Made by a program: the position numbers and the translations under genes. Source: Ancylobacter koreensis (GTDB lineage: Bacteria > Pseudomonadota > Alphaproteobacteria > Rhizobiales > Xanthobacteraceae). Taken from it: 64,000 nucleotides of DNA. Shown one piece after another: positions 17,922 to 27,178 of the stretch (the stretch's first letter is position 1; each line of letters starts with the position of its first letter). The stretch lies in the NCBI RefSeq assembly GCF_023016525.1, contig NZ_JALKCG010000010.1:27019-91018 (forward strand), given 5' to 3'. A model generated the notes under the pieces. The model ran no database searches. It had not been told where the DNA came from and saw nothing but the letters and a program-made list of their open reading frames with translations.

Positions 17922-19283
17922 TCAGCCGGCGAGGATCGCGGCTTCGACGATATCGAGCGCCCGGTCGAGCTCCTCGCGAGAGATGACCAGCGGCGGCGAG
18001 AGGGTGAGCACGTTGCCCTGGCTGATCTTGAAGCTCAGCCCGGCTTCGAGGCAGCGATAATATACCGTCTCGGCACGCGCACGGTCCGGCGAGCGGTCGT
18101 CCCTGCCGGCGACGATCTCGACGCCGAACAGCAGCCCGCGCCCGCGCACGTCGCCGACATGGGGCGAGCGCGCCATCAGATCGCGCATACGCCCCATGGC
18201 GTGGGCGCCCAGCTCGGCGGCGCGCTCGGCAAGTCCCTCCTCGCGGATGATGGCGATGGTGGTCAGCGCGGCGCGCGCGGTGACGGGGTTCTTCTCATGC
18301 GTGTAATGGCCGATGGCGTAGTCGCCGGCGACGTCGAGGTCGTGCCGGGCGATGACCGAGGCGATGGGAAGTATGCCCCCGCCCAGTGCCTTGCCGAGCA
18401 CGATGATGTCCGGCGTCACCCCGTCATGCTCGCTGGCGAAGAAACGGCCGGTCTTGCCGAGGCCGGTCGGAATCTCGTCGAAGATCAGCAGCGTGCCGTG
18501 ACGGTCGCAGGCCGCGCGCACGGATTGCCAGAAGCCCGGCGCCGGCACCAGCGGCGTCGCCCGCATCGGCTCGGCGATGAAGGCGGCGAAGTCGCCTTCC
18601 CGCTCCAGCACATAGGCGATCATGGCAGCGCAGGCGCGGGCGGAATCTTCCAGATTGTCCTGCCCATAGGCGCAGCCATGCGGCGCCCAGGGCGCGACAT
18701 GCTCGGCGCCGGGAAGCAGCGGCCCGGCAATGCCGGAACGGAACGTCGCCTCCCCGCCCACGCTCGCCGCGCCGAAGCCGGCACCGTGGAAGGCGTCCCA
18801 GAAGGAGAGCGTCTTGAAGCGGCCGGTGGCGGCACGGGCGATCTTCAGCGCCACCTCCACCGCGTCCGAGCCGCCGGTGGTGAACAGCACCTTGTCGAGC
18901 GCCCCGGGCGCAAGACGGCCGAGCGTCTCGGCCAGTTCCACCGCCGGCTCGCAGGTGAAGCGGCGCGGGGCGAAGCAGAGTTCGTCGAGCTGCGCCTTGA
19001 TCGCCTCCTTCAGCCGGGGATGGCCGTAGCCGATGTGGTGGACGCTGTTGCCATGGAAATCCATGCAGCGCCGGCCGGTGGTGTCCTCGATCCAGATGCC
19101 CTCGGCCTTGGCGATGGCGCTGAGGCAGGGGCTGGACAGGCTCTGGTGCAGGAAGGCGTCGGCGTCGCGCTTAAGGAGTTCGCGCGTGAAACCGTCCGGC
19201 TGGCGTGCCGCCCAGGCGGCACGCGCGGCGGAGGTGTTGGATTCGCCTTCCGTATGGACCGGCATGGACGATGTGGCGGGCAT
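17922..19283 (-). CDS. pbfA: class III PLP enzyme, probable (R)-1-hydroxy-2-aminoethylphosphonate ammonia-lyase PbfA
   Basis: A 453-residue class III aminotransferase-fold protein with the PLP lysine at residue 298 (VLGKALGGG) and LLIFDEIPTG before it. Members of this subgroup that lie between phnW and phnX have been shown to be ammonia-lyases converting (R)-1-hydroxy-2-aminoethylphosphonate to phosphonoacetaldehyde, which extends the PhnWX route to the hydroxylated phosphonate. The segment FLHQSLSSPCLSAI followed by DFHGNSVHHIGYGHP fits that subgroup. The ATG at 19283 is preferred over the in-frame one at 19304 because GGGAG lies six bases before it. A simple omega-transaminase is the alternative. 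Confidence 0.85.
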   Translation of the reverse strand: MPATSSMPVHTEGESNTSAARAAWAARQPDGFTRELLKRDADAFLHQSLSSPCLSAIAKAEGIWIEDTTGRRCMDFHGNSVHHIGYGHPRLKEAIKAQLDELCFAPRRFTCEPAVELAETLGRLAPGALDKVLFTTGGSDAVEVALKIARAATGRFKTLSFWDAFHGAGFGAASVGGEATFRSGIAGPLLPGAEHVAPWAPHGCAYGQDNLEDSARACAAMIAYVLEREGDFAAFIAEPMRATPLVPAPGFWQSVRAACDRHGTLLIFDEIPTGLGKTGRFFASEHDGVTPDIIVLGKALGGGILPIASVIARHDLDVAGDYAIGHYTHEKNPVTARAALTTIAIIREEGLAERAAELGAHAMGRMRDLMARSPHVGDVRGRGLLFGVEIVAGRDDRSPDRARAETVYYRCLEAGLSFKISQGNVLTLSPPLVISREELDRALDIVEAAILAG

Positions 19284-19372
19284 GGCTGTCTCCCGGCGAG
19301 GCATCGCCCGGCAATGAACGTGTGATCCAACGCGCGGATGACACCCGCGCCACCACCGGAGGAAAACCCGCC

Positions 19373-20575
19373 TCAGGCGACGAGCTTCGCCCGCTCGCCC
19401 AGAACGTGCGGCGCCGGCGCCGCCGAGGCGACCTTCATCTCGGCAAGCGAACGCGTGGCCGCCGCGACGACGGCGCGCATCACATCGGCGTCGAGATGGC
19501 CGATGCAGCCGACCCGGAAGCTCTCCACCGCCGTCAGCTTGCCGGGATAGATCAGGAAGCCCTTCTCCTTCATCAGCTCGTAGAAGGCGGGGAAGGAGAA
19601 GTTCGGATCGGCCGGGCAGAAGAAGGTGACGATGATCGGCGACAGCCAGCGCTCGTCCAGCAGCGTCTCGAATCCCGCTGCGCGCATGCCGGCCACCAGC
19701 ACGTCGCGATTATTGGCGTAGCGCGCGCCGCGCCCGGCGACACCGCCCTCGGCCGCGTGCTGGTGCAGGGCCTCGATGAAGGCGGCGACCACGTGGGTGG
19801 GCGGGGTGAAGCGCCACTGGCCGGTCTTCTCCATCACCGTCCATTGGTCGTGCAGGTCGAGGCTCAGCGAATGGCTGTTGCCCTTCGCGGCCTCCAGCTC
19901 GCTGCGGCGGACCAGCACGAAGCCGAAGCCGGGCACGCCTTCGATGCACTTGTTGGCCGAGGAAACGATGGCCTCGTAGCGCAGCGTGCGCAGGTCGGTC
20001 GGCACGGCGCCGAACGCGCTCATCGAATCGATCAGCAGCTTGCGGCCGCGCGCGTACGTCGCCTGCGCGATTTCCTCGACCGGATTGAGAATACCCGAGC
20101 TGGTCTCGCAATGGATCGCCAACACATGGGTGATCGCCGGGTCGGCATCGAGGGCGGCGCCGACTTCCTCGCCGCGCGGGGGCAGGTAGTCGCCCTTGTC
20201 GATCACCGTATGAGCCCGGCCGAGCGCGCGCAGCGTCTGCGCCGCCCGCAGGCCATAGGCGCCATTGGCGAGCACCAGCACCTTGCCCTGGCGCGGCACC
20301 AGCGTGCCCAGCATCGCCTCGACGCAGAAGGTGCCGCTGCCCTGCATGGGTACGCATTCGAACGCGCCGTCGACATCGCCGATCATCGCCAGCAGCCGGC
20401 GGCGCAGTTCGGCGGTAAGGGCGCGGAAATCGGCGTCCCACGATCCCCAGTCACGCAGCATCGCCTGCTTGGTCGCCAGCGAGGTGGTGAGCGGCCCCGG
20501 CGTCAGCAGATAGGGCTCGCCGAGCAGGGGCCGTTCGAAGCCCAAGGGGGAGGCCTCGTTCTCTCGCGCTGGCAT
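19373..20575 (-). CDS. phnW: 2-aminoethylphosphonate-pyruvate aminotransferase PhnW
   Basis: A 400-residue class V PLP aminotransferase that turns 2-aminoethylphosphonate plus pyruvate into phosphonoacetaldehyde plus alanine. Landmarks are [10 protein letters not shown] near the start, [37 protein letters not shown] and the PLP lysine at residue 209 in [16 protein letters not shown]. The start at 20575 has TGAGGAACCCC before it; an in-frame extension to 20620 lacks support. It is the first gene of the phn operon and diverges from the LysR gene. Confidence 0.94.
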   Translation of the reverse strand: MPARENEASPLGFERPLLGEPYLLTPGPLTTSLATKQAMLRDWGSWDADFRALTAELRRRLLAMIGDVDGAFECVPMQGSGTFCVEAMLGTLVPRQGKVLVLANGAYGLRAAQTLRALGRAHTVIDKGDYLPPRGEEVGAALDADPAITHVLAIHCETSSGILNPVEEIAQATYARGRKLLIDSMSAFGAVPTDLRTLRYEAIVSSANKCIEGVPGFGFVLVRRSELEAAKGNSHSLSLDLHDQWTVMEKTGQWRFTPPTHVVAAFIEALHQHAAEGGVAGRGARYANNRDVLVAGMRAAGFETLLDERWLSPIIVTFFCPADPNFSFPAFYELMKEKGFLIYPGKLTAVESFRVGCIGHLDADVMRAVVAAATRSLAEMKVASAAPAPHVLGERAKLVA

Positions 20576-20629
20576 GGGGTTCCTCACGGGATGATCGCAC
20601 CGCATAAGACGCCCGTTCAAACCATTTGA

Positions 20630-20670
20630 GAAATCGCTATTTCGTATTTATCTATAGCTCCTACTTATAG
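20630..20670. promoter_or_regulatory. candidate LysR-type operator between phnW and its regulator
   Basis: Two inverted repeats lie in the 118-bp divergent region: GAAAT-CGCT-ATTTC (20630-20643) and CTATA-N9-TATAG (20652-20670). The second has the dyad size of a LysR-family box and would control phnW on one side and the regulator on the other. Confidence 0.55.
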
Positions 20671-20693
20671 CTTGGCGAGAGAGGCCTCCACGG

Positions 20694-21602
20694 ATGCGCT
20701 ACGTCCAGCTCCGCGCCTTCCACCATGTCGCAATCTCCGGCGGCTTCTCGCGCGCGGCGGCGGAGCTCTTCCTCACCCAGCCGGCGATCTCCGATCAGGT
20801 CCGTAAGTTGGAGGCCGAATACGACGTCCTGCTGTTCAGCCGCGAGCGCCGACAGGTGACGCTGACGCCCGACGGCGAGAAGCTATTGGCGATCACCCGG
20901 CGGTTGTTCGACGCCGAGAGTCAGGCGCTGGAGTTCCTTGCGGAATCGCGCGCCCTGCGCTCCGGCACGCTGCGCATCGTCGCCGACGCCGCCCACCACA
21001 TCGTCGACATCCTGCACGCCTTTCGCGAGCGCTATCCCGGAGTCACGATCTCGATCCGCGCCGGCAACACCGAGAGCGTGGTCGCGAACCTCATGAGCTA
21101 TGACGCCGATATCGGCGTGCTGGGCGATCCCAATCCGAGTCGGGAGTTCGAGGTGATGCGGCTCAACGCGACGCCGATCACCGCCTTTGTCGGGCGCGAC
21201 AGCCCGCTCGCCGCGTCGCCGCCGCTGTCGCTGGCCGAGCTGGCGCGGCTCCCGCTGGTCGGCCGGGAGGGTGGCTCCAAGACGCGGCGGCGGCTGGAAG
21301 AGAGCGCGGCGCAGGTCGGCGTGGAACTGACCTATGTCATCGAGGCGGAGGGCCGCGAGGCGGTGCGCGAGATCGTCGCCTCCGGCCTCGGCGTCGGCTT
21401 CGTCTCCGAGGCCGAGTTCGGGCTCGATCCCCGGCTGGTCACGATCCCGATCCGGGGCGAGCCGGTGCTGATGGAGGAAACGCTGATCTGCCTCAGCGAG
21501 CGCCGCGAGGCCAAGACAATCCGCGCCTTCCTCGACCTTGCCCGCGCGATGAGCGGGGACGGGCGAGTGCAGACGCCGAAACCTCATGCCCGACATTCAT
21601 GA
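20694..21602 (+). CDS. LysR-family transcriptional regulator of the phosphonate operon
   Basis: A 302-residue LysR-type regulator. The N-terminal winged helix-turn-helix covers residues 4-62 (AFHHVAISGGFSRAAAELFLTQPAISDQVRKLE) and the effector domain begins near residue 90 (SGTLRIVADAAHH). It is divergent from phnW-pbfA-phnX, so it most likely activates that operon in response to 2-aminoethylphosphonate or an intermediate. The ATG follows GAGAGGCCTCCACGG. LysR regulators replacing Pho control allow phosphonate use under phosphate-replete conditions; that is inference here. Confidence 0.88.
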   Translation: MRYVQLRAFHHVAISGGFSRAAAELFLTQPAISDQVRKLEAEYDVLLFSRERRQVTLTPDGEKLLAITRRLFDAESQALEFLAESRALRSGTLRIVADAAHHIVDILHAFRERYPGVTISIRAGNTESVVANLMSYDADIGVLGDPNPSREFEVMRLNATPITAFVGRDSPLAASPPLSLAELARLPLVGREGGSKTRRRLEESAAQVGVELTYVIEAEGREAVREIVASGLGVGFVSEAEFGLDPRLVTIPIRGEPVLMEETLICLSERREAKTIRAFLDLARAMSGDGRVQTPKPHARHS

Positions 21603-21748
21603 ATAGCCGGCGCCGGAATCACGACTGCGTGTGAAAACACCGGCGCACGACGCCCGTCATTTGTTCTATATCTCATGAAATATAGCACAAACCCAACCTT
21701 TCCCGGCCTTCCGCGCCCGCCGCCCGCCCTGGCGCGCGATTCATGAAT
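21595..21748. promoter_or_regulatory. three TCATGA-centred palindromes upstream of iorA
   Basis: ATTCATGAAT occurs twice (21595-21604, overlapping the LysR stop, and 21739-21748), and a 20-bp near-perfect palindrome CTATAT-CTCATGAA-ATATAG lies between them (21666-21685). Centres are 76 and 68 bp apart. They are candidate operator sites for the iorA-iorB operon, or for the LysR protein, whose other site shares CTATA/TATAG arms. Confidence 0.5.
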
Positions 21749-21899
21749 GACCGACATAAGCCCATGCGGCCGGGAGCCGGTAAACACGGCTCTTACCCAC
21801 CGTTAGCGTCCCACCACCAAGAGCGACGGGCGAAGAACGGCGGCGATCATCCGTGCCGAGCCGCCCGCGCGAGCCGAAACCTCAAGCCGGGAGCGCGAG

Positions 21900-22358
21900 A
21901 TGGCCAAGCTGAACATCAATGGCAGGATCGTCGAGGTGGATGTCGAGGACGACACGCCTCTTCTGTGGGTCATAAGGGAGCATGTCGGCCTGACCGGCAC
22001 CAAATATGGCTGCGGTGTCGCCCAGTGCGGCGCCTGCACCGTGCATGTCGACGGCGTGGCGACCCGCTCCTGCGTGTTGCCGATCAGCGCGGTCGAGGAA
22101 AGCGAGAAGATCGTCACCATCGAGGGGCTGGGGGCGGAGAAGCCGCATCCGGTGCAGCAGGCCTGGGCTGAACTCGACGTTGCGCAGTGCGGCTACTGCC
22201 AGGTCGGCATGATCATGGCCGCCTCTTCCCTGCTCGCGCAGAACCCGAATCCGAGCGACGCGGACATCCGCGCCGAGATGACCAACATCTGCCGCTGCGG
22301 CACCTATGGGCGCGTTCTGGCCGGCGTGAAGCTCGCCGCCGAGCGCATGCGCGGTTGA
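21900..22358 (+). CDS. iorA: (2Fe-2S) subunit of a molybdenum hydroxylase (isoquinoline 1-oxidoreductase alpha type)
   Basis: A 152-residue electron-transfer subunit with two [2Fe-2S] clusters. The plant-ferredoxin-type cluster is bound by CGVAQCGAC (residues 40-48) with a fourth cysteine in TRSCVLP; the second by CGYCQVGM and CRCGTYGR near residues 99-140. It pairs with the molybdopterin subunit encoded 15 bases downstream. Two-subunit enzymes of this type (no FAD subunit) pass electrons to a cytochrome and oxidise N-heterocycles or aldehydes. The symbol denotes family resemblance, not proven substrate. Confidence 0.88.
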   Translation: MAKLNINGRIVEVDVEDDTPLLWVIREHVGLTGTKYGCGVAQCGACTVHVDGVATRSCVLPISAVEESEKIVTIEGLGAEKPHPVQQAWAELDVAQCGYCQVGMIMAASSLLAQNPNPSDADIRAEMTNICRCGTYGRVLAGVKLAAERMRG

Positions 22359-22372
22359 GGGGGGACCCATCT

Positions 22373-24553
22373 ATGAGCACGATCTCTTCCCTCCCCGCCG
22401 TTTCGCGTCGCGGCTTTCTCGGCGGCGGCGCGGCCATGGCCGGCGCCTTCGCCTTCGGCTTTTCCTTTCCGTTGCCCGGCCGCGCCGTGGCGCAGCAAGC
22501 CGCCCGCGAGGTCAATGCCTGGGTGGTGATCCAGCCCGACGAGACGGTGATCATCCGCATTGCCCGTGTCGAGATGGGTCAGGGCTCGCTCACCGGCCTT
22601 GCCCAGCTCGCAGCCGAGGAACTCGACTGCGACTGGGACAAGGTGCGCTTCGAGCTCGTCAAGCCGATGGCCAACCGCAGCCGCGACAAGGTCTGGAAGG
22701 ACCTGTCGACCGGCGGCTCGCGCGCCATTCGCGGCTCGCAGGACTATGTGCGCATGGGCGGCGCCACCGCGCGCGCCATGCTCGTGGAGGCGGCAGCGCA
22801 GGGCTGGGGCGTGCCGGCCTCGGAGTGCCGGGTCTCGAAGGGCGTGATCAGCCATCCCGCCAGCAGCCGTTCCACGACCTACGGCGCGGTCGCCGGCGCG
22901 GCCAATGCCATCATCCCGCCCACCGACATCACGTTGAAGGACCCGGAGGACTGGACCATCGCCGGCCAGCCGCTCAAGCGCATCGACACGATGGACAAGC
23001 TGAACGGCTCTCTCGTCTACGGCATGGACATAAGCATGCCCGACATGCTGGTGGCCATACCCAAGGCCTGCCCGGTTCATGGCGGCAAGCTGAAGAGCTT
23101 CGACGCCGCCGCCGTCTCCGGCATGCGCGGGGTGAAGCACGTCATCAAGGTCGATGACGAGACCGTCGCCGTGGTCGCCGACACCTTCTGGCGCGCGAAG
23201 ACCGCGCTCGACGCGCTGCCCATCGAGTGGGATGAGGGCGAGAACGCCAGGGTCTCCAGCGCGGACATCGCAAAGATGCTGCGCGAGGGGCTGACCGCCG
23301 ACACGCCCTATGTCGGCAACCGCGTCGGCGACGCGAAGGCCACCCTCGGCGGCGCGGCGCGGGTGATCGAGGCGGATTACAGCTTCCCCTATCAGAATCA
23401 TGCACCGATGGAGGTGCTCTCGGCCACCGTCCGCTGGACGCCCGAGCGCTGCGAGATGTGGGGACCGACTCAGGTGCCCGACGCCGCGCTCGACACCCTG
23501 GCAAGCGCGGCCGGGCTGCCGCCTGAAAAGTGCGAGGTCCATGTCATGCGTATCGGCGGCAGCTTCGGCCGCCGCCTCTTCACCGACTACGTGCGCATGG
23601 CGACGCTGATCGCCAAGCAGGTGCCCGGCGCTCCCGTGAAGATGATGTGGACCCGCGAGGAGGACATGGTGCAGGGCCGGTTCCACCCGGTCACGCAGTG
23701 CCGCCTGCGCGCCGCGCTCGACGCCGACGGCGAGGTGGAGGCACTGCACATGCGCATCTCCGGCCAGTCGATCATGGCCTATATGCGCCCCAACATCATG
23801 ACGGAGAACGGCGATCCGATCATGTTCCAGGGCCTGATGCCCGGCGGCGCCGAGATGGCGATCGGCTACAGCTTCCCGAACCTGCTGATCGACCACGCCA
23901 TGCGCAACCCGCATGTGCGGCCCGGCCCCTGGCGCGGGGTGAACCTCAACCAGAACGCCGTCTATCTCGAATGCTTCATCGACGAGATCGCCGCCGCCAC
24001 GGGACAGGACCCGCTCGCCCTGCGGCGCAAGCTAATGAAGAACCACCCCAAGCACCTCGCGGTGCTGGAGGCGGCGGCCAAGGGCATCGGCTGGGACACG
24101 CCGCCCGAAAAGGGACGTGCGCGCGGCCTCGCCCAGATCATGGGCTTCGGCAGCTATGTCGCTGCCGCCGCCGAGGTGTCCGTCACCAACGGCGAGCTGC
24201 GCATCCACCGCATCGTGGCGGCGACCAATCCCGGCTATGTGGTGAACCCGCAGCAGGTCGACGCGCAGATTTCCGGCTCGTTCGTCTACGGCCTCTCGGC
24301 GATGCTGCATGGAGAATGCACGGTGAAGGACGGGCGCATCGAGCAGGAGAACTTCGACAGCTACACCGTGATGCGGCTCGACGAGATGCCTGACGTCGAG
24401 GTCATCTCCATGCCGTCCGGCGGCTTCTGGGGCGGCGTCGGCGAGCCGACCATCGCGGTCGCGGCGCCCGCCGTGCTCAACGCGGTGTTTGCCGCCACCG
24501 GCAAGCGGGTGCGCAACCTGCCGCTGAAGAACGCCGACCTCAACATGAGCTGA
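22373..24553 (+). CDS. iorB: molybdopterin-binding subunit of a molybdenum hydroxylase (isoquinoline 1-oxidoreductase beta type)
   Basis: A 726-residue catalytic subunit of the IorB class. The N-terminus has a twin-arginine signal (SRRGFLGGG followed by a hydrophobic stretch ending VAQQA), so the holoenzyme is exported folded to the periplasm. Motifs include RVEMGQGSLTGLAQ, GGSFGRRLFTDYV, WRGVNLNQNAV and the final GGFWGGVGEPTIAVAAPAV with the catalytic glutamate. Start ATG at 22373 follows GAGGGGGGACCC; longer in-frame frames lack the signal. Substrate is unknown: azaarenes such as isoquinoline, or aldehydes. Confidence 0.9.
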   Translation: MSTISSLPAVSRRGFLGGGAAMAGAFAFGFSFPLPGRAVAQQAAREVNAWVVIQPDETVIIRIARVEMGQGSLTGLAQLAAEELDCDWDKVRFELVKPMANRSRDKVWKDLSTGGSRAIRGSQDYVRMGGATARAMLVEAAAQGWGVPASECRVSKGVISHPASSRSTTYGAVAGAANAIIPPTDITLKDPEDWTIAGQPLKRIDTMDKLNGSLVYGMDISMPDMLVAIPKACPVHGGKLKSFDAAAVSGMRGVKHVIKVDDETVAVVADTFWRAKTALDALPIEWDEGENARVSSADIAKMLREGLTADTPYVGNRVGDAKATLGGAARVIEADYSFPYQNHAPMEVLSATVRWTPERCEMWGPTQVPDAALDTLASAAGLPPEKCEVHVMRIGGSFGRRLFTDYVRMATLIAKQVPGAPVKMMWTREEDMVQGRFHPVTQCRLRAALDADGEVEALHMRISGQSIMAYMRPNIMTENGDPIMFQGLMPGGAEMAIGYSFPNLLIDHAMRNPHVRPGPWRGVNLNQNAVYLECFIDEIAAATGQDPLALRRKLMKNHPKHLAVLEAAAKGIGWDTPPEKGRARGLAQIMGFGSYVAAAAEVSVTNGELRIHRIVAATNPGYVVNPQQVDAQISGSFVYGLSAMLHGECTVKDGRIEQENFDSYTVMRLDEMPDVEVISMPSGGFWGGVGEPTIAVAAPAVLNAVFAATGKRVRNLPLKNADLNMS

Positions 24554-24569
24554 CGGCTCGCCGCCAGCC

Positions 24570-24600
24570 GCGCCGCCGCCGCGAGGCGGCGGCGCTCTCC
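24570..24600 (+). terminator. stem-loop between iorB and xdhC
   Basis: An 11-bp perfect stem GCGCCGCCGCC / GGCGGCGGCGC with a GCGA tetraloop (24570-24595), followed by TCTCCTT. The weak T run suggests partial termination or message protection, lowering xdhC expression relative to iorAB. Confidence 0.7.
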
Positions 24601-24630
24601 TTCCATTCCATACTTGCCGAGGATGAACGC

Positions 24631-25635
24631 ATGCGGATGCCGGATGGACGCTGGGATCCCTTCGACGACTATGTCATCGACTTCGCGCTGGAGCGCATGC
24701 GCGCCGGCCAGCGCGTCGCCCTCGTCACGCTGGCCGCCATTGAGGGCTCCTCGCCGCGCCCGCTCGGCGCGCAGATGGCCGTGACCGAGGCCGGAGAATG
24801 GGTGGGCTATCTCTCGGGCGGCTGTGTCGAGCGCGCGGTGGTGGAGGAGGCCATCGCAGCGATCCGCGCCGGCGAGAACCGGCGCGTGCGCTACGGGCGC
24901 GGCTCGAAATACATGGACATCCGCCTGCCCTGCGGCAGCGCCATCGAGCTCGATTTCGACGTGACGCTGGGCGAGCGCGCGCTGGAGGCCATCGACCATC
25001 GCGTGCGTAACCGGCACACGGCCTTCCTCGAAACCGACGGCGCGCCGTCGCTCGCCTGTGAGACCGGCGAGCCGCGCGCCTATCCGCCACGCCTGCGTCT
25101 CGTCGTTCTCGGTGTCGGCCCGGCGGCGGTCTGCCTCGCCCGGCTCGCCCGCGCCGCCGGGCTCGACACGCTGCTCGGCTCGCCCGATGCCGCCACCCGC
25201 GCTGCGGCGGAAGGCGTCGCCCTTCTCCCACTCGGCATGTCGGCACCGGCAAACGGCATTCCGGCGGATGCGCGCACCGCCATCGCCTTCATGTTCCATG
25301 ACCATGAATGGGAGCGCCTTCTGCTGCCCGCCGCGCTGGAAACGCCCGCCTTCTATATCGGCGCGCTGGGTAGCCGCCGCACGCAGGCGAACCGGCTGCG
25401 CCTGCTGCGCGAGGCCGGCACGAACGAGGCGCAGATCGCCCGCCTGCGCGGTCCCGCCGGCCTGTTCCACGGCGCCCGCAGCGCGCAGGCCATCGCCGTT
25501 TCCATCCTCGCCGAGATCATGGAGGCCGATATCCGCCGGGCCATGCCGGAGGACCAGGAGACGGCACCGGACATCGCGTTCGAACCCGCCTGCGTTCAGG
25601 CGAGCCGCATCACCAGCGCCGCCAGCTCCGCCTGA
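24631..25635 (+). CDS. XdhC/CoxI-family molybdenum-cofactor insertion protein
   Basis: A 334-residue XdhC-like protein. The N-terminal XdhC/CoxI domain has ALVTLAAIEGSSPRPLGAQMAV and YLSGGCVERAVVEEA; the C-terminal Rossmann-like domain has LVVLGVGPAAVCLARLA and AFYIGALGSRRTQANRL. Such proteins bind and sulfurate the molybdenum cofactor and load it into xanthine-oxidase-family enzymes, here the IorAB product upstream. The ATG at 24631 has GAGG eight bases before it. Its last 40 bp overlap the 3' end of the convergent regulator gene. Confidence 0.9.
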   Translation: MRMPDGRWDPFDDYVIDFALERMRAGQRVALVTLAAIEGSSPRPLGAQMAVTEAGEWVGYLSGGCVERAVVEEAIAAIRAGENRRVRYGRGSKYMDIRLPCGSAIELDFDVTLGERALEAIDHRVRNRHTAFLETDGAPSLACETGEPRAYPPRLRLVVLGVGPAAVCLARLARAAGLDTLLGSPDAATRAAAEGVALLPLGMSAPANGIPADARTAIAFMFHDHEWERLLLPAALETPAFYIGALGSRRTQANRLRLLREAGTNEAQIARLRGPAGLFHGARSAQAIAVSILAEIMEADIRRAMPEDQETAPDIAFEPACVQASRITSAASSA

Positions 25636-26702
25636 CGGCGCGTGCCGGTCTTGGCGAAGGCCGATTGCAGGTATTTGCGGGCGGTGTCCGCGCGGTAGCC
25701 GAGCCTTCGCGCCGCCTCGGCGGGGGTTTCGCCGCCGACGATGGCCAGCACCAGTCGCGCCTCCGCGAGGGTCAGCGCAAAGCTGGCCTGCAGCAGCGCC
25801 TCGGCCGGCAGGCGGATGGCCTGCGGGTCCTCGAACAGGATGAGCGCGCCGCTGGCGCTGAAGATTTCCTCGCCGCCGCCCCGCAGCGGTATGGCAGAGG
25901 CGAACAGCGGCAGGCGTCCGGTGCCCCGGCTCAGCGCGATGCGCGCTGGCTCGTCGCGCATCAGCGGCAAGGTGCCGCCGGCTACGGCCCGGACGAGCGC
26001 CTGGAATCGGTCGTCGCTCGCCCTGTCGGTCGCCGCCAGCCGGCCTTCGCGAATCTGGACACCCGCTCCGACGAGCGCCTCGAAGCGCGCATTGAAGCGG
26101 ACGAGCCGTCCCTTCGGGCTGACCAGCGCCGCCGCCCGGCCCATGGCCTCCAGCATGTCAAGGCCGCCGAGGTCGCGCTCGCCTTCCAGCGCCACGGAAA
26201 TCTCGATGGCGCGCCGCAGATGCGCCAGCACGCCGTCGAGCACCGTGACCTCGGCGCGCGTGAAGGGCTCGTCGACGAGCCGCCGTTCGCAGGTGATGGC
26301 GATGGTGCTGCCATTGGGGCCGGCCGCGACCGCTCCGGCGAACCACATGAACCGCGTCGGTATCAGCAGTTCCTGATACATCGGCAGGCGGTCCAGTTCC
26401 TCCCGCGTGAACACGTCGGCCTCGGTGATGAAACCCTTGGGTTTCAGAGGCAGGATGCGGTTCGCCCGGTCGTTGCGCTCGAACCACCTGTCGCGGGCGA
26501 AAGGTTCGATATGTACGTCCAACCCCTCCGAGATCAGGCTGGCGTTTCCGTTGTTGCCGAAGCGCAGCAGGCCGACACCCTCGCTGCCGGTCGCCTCCGC
26601 CATCGCCTTCAGCGCGGAGCGCCAGCGATCCGGCAGCAGGACGGCCTCGTAGATCGCGTCGATCGACTTCGCCAATGCTTCGGAGTTGAGCTGCCGAGCC
26701 AT
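25596..26702 (-). CDS. LuxR-type (helix-turn-helix) transcriptional regulator
   Basis: A 368-residue protein with a large N-terminal PAS/GAF-like sensory region and a C-terminal LuxR helix-turn-helix at about residues 305-365 (LTLAEARLVLAIVGGETPAEAARRLGYRADTARKYLQ...). No receiver domain is present. It overlaps the convergent xdhC by 40 bp and is a plausible regulator of the molybdenum hydroxylase operon, but position is the only evidence. The ATG gives the natural N-terminus MARQLNSEALAKSIDAIYEA seen in this kind of regulator. Confidence 0.82.
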   Translation of the reverse strand: MARQLNSEALAKSIDAIYEAVLLPDRWRSALKAMAEATGSEGVGLLRFGNNGNASLISEGLDVHIEPFARDRWFERNDRANRILPLKPKGFITEADVFTREELDRLPMYQELLIPTRFMWFAGAVAAGPNGSTIAITCERRLVDEPFTRAEVTVLDGVLAHLRRAIEISVALEGERDLGGLDMLEAMGRAAALVSPKGRLVRFNARFEALVGAGVQIREGRLAATDRASDDRFQALVRAVAGGTLPLMRDEPARIALSRGTGRLPLFASAIPLRGGGEEIFSASGALILFEDPQAIRLPAEALLQASFALTLAEARLVLAIVGGETPAEAARRLGYRADTARKYLQSAFAKTGTRRQAELAALVMRLA

Positions 26703-26866
26703 GCCAACGCCTCCTCAACCAACGGAAGAGTTGCAGACGAACTTCGCGCGCTCAAGCGAAAACGCCGGGATGGACGCGAGCCGGCCGAAGCGATCCGCGC
26801 GCCGGTTGGCTTCGCCGGGACGATGGCTTATCGGTTCCCTCCCTTTCCCGTTCAGGACGCCTCCCG

Positions 26867-27160
26867 ATGCAGTTCGTTCTCACCGCCCATGACCGCCCCG
26901 GCGCGCTTGCCCTGCGACTGGAGACCCGCCCGGCACATCTCGACTATCTGCGCGCCATCGCCGGCAGCCTCGTCTTCGCCGGCCCGATGCTGGACGAGGA
27001 CGGCAAGCCCTGCGGCTCGGTGATGGTCTATGAAGCGGAAGACCGCGCGGCGGCGGAAGCGCTCGTCGCGCAGGACCCCTACAGCAAGGCCGGCCTGTTC
27101 GCGCAGACCGAGCTGAAGGGCTACCGCGTCGTCGTGAAGGATGGCGTCGTCGGAGCCTGA
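26867..27160 (+). CDS. YciI-family protein
   Basis: A 97-residue dimeric alpha/beta-barrel protein of the YciI family. The conserved His-Asp dyad is represented by RPAHLDYL (about residues 22-29) and AQDPYSKAGLF (around residue 70-80). Family members are thought to be small enzymes or binding proteins, mostly uncharacterised; the dyad suggests acid-base chemistry. It is divergent from the LuxR-type gene and convergent with the alcohol dehydrogenase gene. Confidence 0.85.
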   Translation: MQFVLTAHDRPGALALRLETRPAHLDYLRAIAGSLVFAGPMLDEDGKPCGSVMVYEAEDRAAAEALVAQDPYSKAGLFAQTELKGYRVVVKDGVVGA

Positions 27161-27178
27161 GGTCCTACCGCCGGGGCG

